Assembly: GCA_002480645.1 (NCBI GenBank)
Contig: DLCN01000021.1
Coordinates: forward strand, 1-32,386
Direction: 5' to 3'
DNA from: Balneolaceae bacterium UBA7797
GTDB lineage: Bacteria; Bacteroidota; Rhodothermia; Balneolales; Balneolaceae
DNA length: 32,386 nt
How positions within the stretch are numbered: the first letter of the stretch is position 1; each line of letters starts with the position of its first letter. A model generated the notes under the pieces. That model made no database searches, had not been told where the DNA came from, and was given only the letters and a program-made list of their open reading frames with translations. Shown here one piece after another: positions 26,943-32,386 of the stretch. A program made the position numbers and the translations under genes.

Positions 26943-29605
26943 TTGATGGATGTATTTTCGTAGTACATACGTGAGAAGTTCAGTATCTGATAATCAAAAG
27001 CTCCCCTCATTGTTACACTCAGATCGAATGCTTTATACATGAAGGTATTATTCCATCCTGCATAGTAATTAGGAATACCGTTCCCTAATCTCATTTTATT
27101 AGCATCATTATGGAAATCGCCATATGCAGTCGCATCATCATAAAATACTTTTTCGCCTGCTTCATTCAGATATACCCAACGGCCGTTATCATCAACATCA
27201 ACTACTTTAAATCCGTAGAAATCACCGATGTTATATCCTACCTGTACACGGTGTGTATAAGTTTGAATAGGCTCACCTGTGTAACCGGTGTTGAAGTAGT
27301 CATTAGTTGTTTCGTAAAGATCGTTTGAGAGACTCTTTAGCTTATTTTCATTGGTTGAGAAGTTAGCTGTAGTCACCCACTGGAAATCTTTGGTTTGAAT
27401 TGGAGTGAACTCTAACAAAATCTCAAGACCTCTATTGGTCATTGTACCAACGTTTGCTGTGGTAACATTATATAGATTCGGAGGAGTAGGTACCGGATAG
27501 TTATATAATAAACCTTCAATATTACGAACGTAATAATCCACATTACCACTAAGCTTTCCGTCAAGCATAATGAAGTCAACACCCACATTATACTCGTGTT
27601 TTTCTTCCCACTTGATCTTGTCATTTTCATTCTGAGTTGGAGCCAGTGCCTGTATCCATTGACCATCAGAGTACACATAATCTGTATACCCAAGTTTTGG
27701 CTCTGCAAGGAACGAAGTACTTGGTGGCGTACCGGTTACACCATAACCAGCTCTAAACTTCAATTCATCCAGAAATTCTACATCATCCATGAATGATTCA
27801 TTGGTAACTCTCCATCCTGCAGATATTGCAGGGAAAAGTCCCCATGGATTATCAGCACCATAAAGCTGAGAAGCTCCTTCGTAACGTAAACTTGCCATCA
27901 ACAGGTACTTATTGTCATAATCGTAATTTACACGACCAAAGAAACCGATAAGGTTAGTGAGATATTTTGAACTATAAATATTATTCAATCCCTCTTTGAG
28001 TGCATTCCCTGCCCCAATGTTATTGTAGGAAAACGCATCTGTTGGGAAATCCCAGTTAGTCATCCAACTTTCACGACCAAACCATTCATTGTAGCTGTAA
28101 CCACCAAGAAGGGTAACATCATGCAAATCGAAGTTTTTTACATATTCTCCGGTCAGTTCAAGTACTTTTTGCGTGTTTTCCACATAACCATTTGAGGCAA
28201 ATCCATTTCTACCATCTCGCAGTGTGGATACGTGTTGATGAGTTTCGTAGTAACCACGAGACTGATTAAACTTATTAAAACTCATCATTGCTTTGAATGT
28301 AAGTGCATCGGAAGGCATGTAAGATACCGTACCACTTACTCGTGATTCTTCATTATGGTTGGTACCATCCGATTCATAGAGACGAGAAAGCGGATTTTCG
28401 TAGTTAAAATTACCTGTCTGTTGGTACCAGTCACCTTCACTGTCTTTTATTGGTGAAGTCGGATTAAAGATGATTGCCTGACGATAAGTGTATCCGTTAA
28501 AGCTATATCCATCGCCTGTAGTGGTATATTCATTTCTGTTATTCATTATGCCAACATTGATCAACACTTTGTTGTCAAGCATTCGATGATTCAGGTTAGC
28601 ACGCATTCTGAGTGTACTGTTATCAGATTTTACAAAAATACCTTCTTCATCCTGCCAGTTCACATTAACCAGATAATTGGTATTTACTGTACCACCGCTA
28701 AACGAAAGGTTATTAACGTATGAGACCGGAGTTCTGGTAATTTCATCCAGCCAGTCTGTATTTGCACCAAGATCGTAAGAAGCTGCTCTTGTACCATCTG
28801 CTATCTGTTGTCTGTAATCAGCAGCTGTTAGTACGTCCAGTTTTCTCGTTATCTGTTGGGTACTGATAAAGCTCGAAAAGTTAACACTTGGTTGAAATGC
28901 ACCGGTACTTCCTTTAGTTGTTACTAAAATAACACCGTTTGTTGCACGAACACCGTAAATAGCTGCAGCAGAACCATCCTTCAAAACGTTTACTGATTCT
29001 ATATCCTGAGGAGCTACAAGATCTAAGCTACCAGGTACTCCATCTATCAGAACCAATGGGCTGGTACTAGTACCATAAATGGTTGTTCTACCACGTAAAG
29101 AAATCTGAGTGCCGGCAGTTGGATCACCGCTTGGATTGGCGATGGCCAAACCAGCAACTTTACCCTGAATTAACTGCCCTGCATCCTTAACATTGACAGT
29201 TGTAAAATCCTCAGAGGTAACACTGGCTACCGATGTAGTTAATTCATCTTTATTTATAGTACCATAACCAACTACTACTACATCTTCTCCAAAGAAAGTT
29301 TCCTGTTCCATACCAATATTTATAACGGTTCTTCCGTCTATCGGTATTTCTACATCTTTGTATCCAATGTAAGAGAAAATAAGCGTGTCACTGAGTGAAG
29401 GAACATTCAGAGAATAATTACCATCAATATCAGTTGAAACACCCTGAGTTGTTCCTTTAACGACAATGTTAACACCCGGAAGTGTTTCATTTGTCACTTG
29501 GTCTGTTACTACACCCGAAACCTGTTGTGCCATGGTATTTTGACAACAAAACAAGGTTAAGGCGAATACGAACATACTGAACGTATGCTTGGTAACTTTA
29601 TTCAT
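26927..29605 (-). CDS. susC: SusC/RagA TonB-dependent outer-membrane transporter, frameshifted near the 3' end
   Basis: Outer-membrane porin that imports oligosaccharides with SusD using TonB energy. In order: signal peptide (1-26), carboxypeptidase-regulatory-like domain (28-100, VSGVVTDQVTNETLPGVNI), linker VVVVGYG (109-115), plug (about 118-232, with LVLIDGVPG and DGSAAAIYGVRATNGVI) and barrel. The frame then ends early in NFSRMYYENTSIKCTIA, where SusC proteins continue with YN-LKSAYD; that continuation is present in the next frame at 26610-26942. One base appears missing close to 26941-26946. No canonical slippery heptamer is present. Either this is a sequencing/assembly error or the gene is broken. 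It is the first gene of the leftward block, behind a 614-base divergent region. Confidence 0.9.
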   Translation of the reverse strand: MNKVTKHTFSMFVFALTLFCCQNTMAQQVSGVVTDQVTNETLPGVNIVVKGTTQGVSTDIDGNYSLNVPSLSDTLIFSYIGYKDVEIPIDGRTVINIGMEQETFFGEDVVVVGYGTINKDELTTSVASVTSEDFTTVNVKDAGQLIQGKVAGLAIANPSGDPTAGTQISLRGRTTIYGTSTSPLVLIDGVPGSLDLVAPQDIESVNVLKDGSAAAIYGVRATNGVILVTTKGSTGAFQPSVNFSSFISTQQITRKLDVLTAADYRQQIADGTRAASYDLGANTDWLDEITRTPVSYVNNLSFSGGTVNTNYLVNVNWQDEEGIFVKSDNSTLRMRANLNHRMLDNKVLINVGIMNNRNEYTTTGDGYSFNGYTYRQAIIFNPTSPIKDSEGDWYQQTGNFNYENPLSRLYESDGTNHNEESRVSGTVSYMPSDALTFKAMMSFNKFNQSRGYYETHQHVSTLRDGRNGFASNGYVENTQKVLELTGEYVKNFDLHDVTLLGGYSYNEWFGRESWMTNWDFPTDAFSYNNIGAGNALKEGLNNIYSSKYLTNLIGFFGRVNYDYDNKYLLMASLRYEGASQLYGADNPWGLFPAISAGWRVTNESFMDDVEFLDELKFRAGYGVTGTPPSTSFLAEPKLGYTDYVYSDGQWIQALAPTQNENDKIKWEEKHEYNVGVDFIMLDGKLSGNVDYYVRNIEGLLYNYPVPTPPNLYNVTTANVGTMTNRGLEILLEFTPIQTKDFQWVTTANFSTNENKLKSLSNDLYETTNDYFNTGYTGEPIQTYTHRVQVGYNIGDFYGFKVVDVDDNGRWVYLNEAGEKVFYDDATAYGDFHNDANKMRLGNGIPNYYAGWNNTFMYKAFDLSVTMRGAFDYQILNFSRMYYENTSIKCTIA

Positions 29606-29777
29606 AATTAAACCTTAGATATTTTGATTAGACTTTAAGGACAGGCAATTAATTGCTGATACATATTGTGCTATTATTACATGCCTCCAACTTTTTTAAA
29701 CCCCAATTTTCATTCAGGGAAAAACTGCTTATCCCCTCCTGTTTTACCATAGACCCCATCCGTAAAGAGAAGCGCTT

Positions 29778-29798
29778 CCAGCTTTATACTAAAGCTGG
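29778..29798 (-). other. Hairpin in the predicted susC leader
   Basis: CCAGCTTTA (29778-29786) and TAAAGCTGG (29790-29798) form a perfect 9-bp inverted repeat with a 3-base spacer, 173 bases before the susC start. It could be an mRNA leader structure or an operator. Confidence 0.4.
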
Positions 29799-29879
29799 TT
29801 TATCTCAGTTAAGGTTAGGTATCTATAGATTGGTGTCGCAATTACACTTATGAAGTTTCACTTATCAGGGAAAACATGC

Positions 29880-29898
29880 AAGTGTTTTTTTGACACCT
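29880..29898. promoter_or_regulatory. Candidate AraR operator in the susC/GH43 divergent region
   Basis: AAGTGT-N7-ACACCT differs at one base from the araB-proximal AAGTGT-N7-ACACTT and keeps the spacing. It lies 275 bases before susC and 352 before the GH43 gene, with two extra ATAAGTG half-sites next to it on the minus strand. Confidence 0.55.
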
Positions 29899-30217
29899 TT
29901 AACTTTTTAATAATATCCTTAATTAATTAAGCCCTACTCTCTTTTAGTTTACTTTTTTTTGAATCAGGCTTATAAATTAACATTTTTTTAATCTATGGAA
30001 TTAATCCTCTTTTATGATAATGGAACGATTCTGACTTTTCATTTAAAAAAGTTTTCCACATTCACTTAAAATCAGAGCAAATTCTGCGCAACAGCCTCTA
30101 ATAATCTCCAACTTCTCAGGTAGCGCTTTTTTAACACGGTAAAAGTCTGCTACCCGACACCAACATCACTTTGGATCTGAAATTAATGTTGTATAGCAGT
30201 CATATTTTTTAGATTAT

Positions 30218-30236
30218 TCGTGTCATATATACACTT
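30218..30236. promoter_or_regulatory. Candidate AraR operator directly before the GH43 pair
   Basis: TCGTGT-CATATAT-ACACTT keeps the GTGT-N7-ACAC core and has a full right half-site. It ends 13 bases before the preferred GTG start of the GH43 gene, a position where a bound protein would block initiation. Confidence 0.45.
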
Positions 30237-30249
30237 AAAATATTTTATT

Positions 30250-31275
30250 GTGAAATTTTCATTCCTTACTTCTATTGTATTTTTCTTTTTGGTGATTGGA
30301 TGTTCCTGCGATCCAAAACAATCTCCAGCAGTAACTTTCACCAATCCATTGAATGAAAGTGGTCCGGACCCATGGATGACCTATTATAATGGCCACTATT
30401 ATCTGGCTGCAACCACCTGGGGAGGTCCTGAAACCGGGTTAACTATGCGAAAAGCTAAAACGATAGCTGAGTTAAAAACGGCTGAACCTGTACAAATCTT
30501 TGTTGATTCTACTAAAGATCGTTGCTGTAATTTATGGGCACCGGAGTTTTTCCTGCTCGACGGTCCAAACGGTAAACGATGGTATGGATATTACACGGGC
30601 GGTGCTCAAAGTGAGGACTATGTTAACACTCAGTATATGCACGTAATTGAGAGTGAAGGAGCCGATCCAATGGGCCCTTATACCTATAAAGGAAAGCTGA
30701 TTGAACGAAATGCCTTAGATGGAACCGTAGCAGAACTAAATGGGAAACTTTACACGATCTATAGTGAGTGGAACGCCACCCAGGACCTGGCTATCATGGA
30801 AATGGATACCCCATGGTCAACAATCGGGGAAGAAACAGTTATTTCCCGCCCGGAATTTGACTGGGAAATTCAGACCTATACTGTAAATGAAGGTCCTGTT
30901 ATGATCGAGAATAATGGAACTCAGTATCTGATATACGCAGCCAGTGCATGCTGGGGACCTGATTATAAACTGGGGCTCATCACCTACAACGGCGGTGACC
31001 CGATGGATGCTTCATCCTGGATAAAAGATCCTGAGCCGGTCTTTGTACGGGATGATAGTGCCGGGGTTTTTGCTCCGGGACACAATACGTTCTTCAAATC
31101 ACCGGACGGCACCGAAGACTGGATCGTCTATCACGCGAATGACGAAGTAACCGACGGATGTGATATGGGCCGAACTCCCAGAATTCAGCGCTTCACCTGG
31201 AATGAGGATGGAACACCGGATTTTGGCACTCCCGTATCTACCGACAGTCTGCTGACTGTACCTTCGGGAGAATAA
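30250..31275 (+). CDS. GH43 lipoprotein, probable exo-alpha-L-arabinofuranosidase
   Basis: A five-bladed propeller enzyme of 341 residues from GTG at 30250-30252. I prefer this start because it begins a textbook lipoprotein signal (MKFSFLTSIV, lipobox VIGC, C18); a GTG 30 bases earlier only adds ten residues before it. Catalytic residues: base D40 in GPDPWMTYYNG, modulator D157 in ALDGTVAEL and acid E214 in VNEGPV. The DGT and NEGP contexts resemble GH43 arabinofuranosidases that release arabinose from chain ends or side chains. Tethered to a membrane, perhaps at the cell surface beside SusCD. The next GH43 gene starts 26 bases downstream, forming a two-gene operon diverging from susC. Confidence 0.9.
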   Translation: MKFSFLTSIVFFFLVIGCSCDPKQSPAVTFTNPLNESGPDPWMTYYNGHYYLAATTWGGPETGLTMRKAKTIAELKTAEPVQIFVDSTKDRCCNLWAPEFFLLDGPNGKRWYGYYTGGAQSEDYVNTQYMHVIESEGADPMGPYTYKGKLIERNALDGTVAELNGKLYTIYSEWNATQDLAIMEMDTPWSTIGEETVISRPEFDWEIQTYTVNEGPVMIENNGTQYLIYAASACWGPDYKLGLITYNGGDPMDASSWIKDPEPVFVRDDSAGVFAPGHNTFFKSPDGTEDWIVYHANDEVTDGCDMGRTPRIQRFTWNEDGTPDFGTPVSTDSLLTVPSGE

Positions 31276-31301
31276 ATATTACTAACACAGACCAACCTGA
31301 T

Positions 31302-32294
31302 ATGAATACTTTATTAAAAAGAACACTTTTATTTTTTGGCACAATATTCGTGGTGAGCTGTACCGCTCAACAAGAAAAACCGGCTGAATCGGTACTCTTT
31401 GATGTACCTGTTCCCGAAATGGGGAATCCAATCATTACTGATAAATTCACTGCTGATCCCGCCGCATTAGTTTATAAGGATACGGTTTACCTCTATGCCG
31501 GGCATGATGAAGCTCCCCCGAATTCTTTCTATGATCTGAATGAATGGCTGGTTTATTCTTCAACGGATATGGTAAACTGGACAGAACACCCTGTACCACT
31601 TCGGGCCACCGATTTCGAATGGGCTGTGGATGATGCCTGGGCCGCTCAGGTAATTGAACGGGATGGCAAATTCTACTGGTATGTTACAGTGGAACATGAC
31701 AAAACTCATCCTGGCAAAGCTATTGGAGTCGCAGTTTCCGACTCTCCTACCGGTCCTTTTGTTGATGCACGCGGATCTGCTCTTATCACCAACGATATGA
31801 CCAAAGACGTGGATATCACCTGGGATGATATTGACCCTACTGTTTGGATCGAAGAAAATGGTCAGGCTTATCTGTATTGGGGAAATACTCAGCTTTATTG
31901 GGTAAAACTAAAGGATAACATGATAGAAATGGACGGTGAAATCCAGCGGGTTGATCTCCCCCATTTCACAGAAGCGCCTTATATCCACAAAAAAGGAGAT
32001 TACTACTATCTGTCTTACGCTTACAAATTTCCCGAAAAAACGGCCTACGCTATGGCTGACAATATCGAAGGCCCATGGTATTTCAAAGGAATTCTAAACG
32101 AAGTTGCGGGTCACACAAATACCAATCATCAATCTATCATTGAATATAAAGGGAAGGATTATTTTATCTATCACACCGGAAACATCGGAGACAGTTACCG
32201 TCGCTCAGTATCTATCGACTATTTGTACTACAATCCGGATGGTACCTTAAAAAGAGTGGTAATGACCACAGAAGGAGTTGATAAAGCAGAATGA
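31302..32294 (+). CDS. GH43 lipoprotein, arabinofuranosidase/xylosidase type
   Basis: A 330-residue lipoprotein (lipobox VVSC, C20) with a GH43 propeller. Base D52 in FTADPAALV, modulator D178 in DDIDPTVWI and acid E224 in FTEAPYIHKKGDYYYLSYA's first part (FTEAPYIH). HDEAPP and DAWAAQV are shared with GH43 beta-xylosidase/alpha-arabinofuranosidase enzymes. The arabinan context favours arabinofuranosidase activity on branches or ends, but sequence alone does not exclude arabinoxylan. It is co-transcribed with the preceding GH43 (26-base gap), and a strong terminator follows. Confidence 0.9.
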   Translation: MNTLLKRTLLFFGTIFVVSCTAQQEKPAESVLFDVPVPEMGNPIITDKFTADPAALVYKDTVYLYAGHDEAPPNSFYDLNEWLVYSSTDMVNWTEHPVPLRATDFEWAVDDAWAAQVIERDGKFYWYVTVEHDKTHPGKAIGVAVSDSPTGPFVDARGSALITNDMTKDVDITWDDIDPTVWIEENGQAYLYWGNTQLYWVKLKDNMIEMDGEIQRVDLPHFTEAPYIHKKGDYYYLSYAYKFPEKTAYAMADNIEGPWYFKGILNEVAGHTNTNHQSIIEYKGKDYFIYHTGNIGDSYRRSVSIDYLYYNPDGTLKRVVMTTEGVDKAE

Positions 32295-32321
32295 TCCGCT
32301 GCTTAATGCAAAGCTAACAGT

Positions 32322-32356
32322 AAAAGCCGGTCAATTTGAAAGGACCGGCTTTTTTT
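32322..32356 (+). terminator. Rho-independent terminator after the GH43 pair
   Basis: AAAAGCCGGTC (32322-32332) and GACCGGCTTTT (32343-32353) form an 11-bp perfect stem with a 10-base loop and a T run to 32356, 28 bases after the GH43 stop. Confidence 0.9.
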
Positions 32357-32386
32357 ATTCCTTTGTCTTGTCCTGAAATAGGTTGA

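Larger units (their letters stand above)
29606..30249. promoter_or_regulatory. Divergent control region between susC and the GH43 pair
   Basis: A 644-base AT-rich gap with no credible gene. It holds, left to right: a LacI-type core AAGCGCTT (29770-29777), a 9-bp inverted repeat at 29778-29798, two direct ATAAGTG half-sites on the minus strand (29845-29851 and 29859-29865), the AraR-like site 29880-29898, the palindrome CTTAATTAATTAAG (29918-29931), an inverted repeat GGTAGC/GCTACC (30119-30154) and another AraR-like site (30218-30236). I found no exact TAnnTTTG promoter box for either direction. Confidence 0.6.

Noticed and set aside
26920..26960. Programmed ribosomal frameshift in susC
   Set aside because: The -1 frame is open here, but no X-XXY-YYZ slippery heptamer or clear downstream structure was seen; a missing base is simpler.
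29653..29853. Small 66-codon plus-strand frame in the susC/GH43 gap
   Set aside because: Its sequence coincides with inverted repeats and operator-like sites, has no coding signature and no family resemblance.

Overview
The window looks like chromosomal DNA of a marine-type member of the Bacteroidota/Balneolota/Rhodothermota branch (FCB group). The clues are a SusC/SusD pair, a type IX secretion sorting domain of the 'NYPNPFNPTTT' kind, AT-rich leaders with weak ribosome binding sites, and Nudix-fold AraR-type regulators. The exact phylum is inference; Balneolota is my best guess. No tRNA, rRNA, CRISPR array, insertion sequence or phage gene was seen.

Region 1 (1-7280) is an electron-transfer locus. 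A leftward operon encodes a membrane b-type cytochrome (4061-4921), a membrane-anchored TPR protein (3435-4046), a 20-heme c-type cytochrome (1627-3438) and a second multiheme cytochrome that runs off the left edge with 20 CxxCH motifs already visible (1-1640). Its genes overlap or nearly touch. Diverging from it is a CcmF-type cytochrome c haem lyase (5112-7280). The likely flow is quinol, then b haems, then a long chain of c haems outside the inner membrane, with CcmF supplying haem attachment.

Region 2 (7272-10660) holds a Nudix-type regulator, a mono-haem cytochrome c lipoprotein and a secreted GH13 amylase with a T9SS tail.

Region 3 (10685-32356) is a complete arabinan/L-arabinose utilisation locus. 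Three GH43 enzymes on the + strand flank a long leftward block: susC (frameshifted), susD, an internal terminator, GH51, GH97, aldose 1-epimerase, GH51, the AraR-type regulator, then araB, araD, a sodium/sugar symporter and araA. Surface enzymes and SusCD would capture and cut arabinan, periplasmic GH51/GH97 enzymes release sugars, the epimerase equilibrates anomers, the symporter imports L-arabinose, and AraA-AraB-AraD turn it into D-xylulose 5-phosphate. A 19-bp inverted repeat, AAGTGT-N7-ACACTT, recurs in front of araB, in the susC/GH43 divergent region and before both + strand GH43 transcription units. It is a strong candidate for the operator of the resident AraR-type protein.
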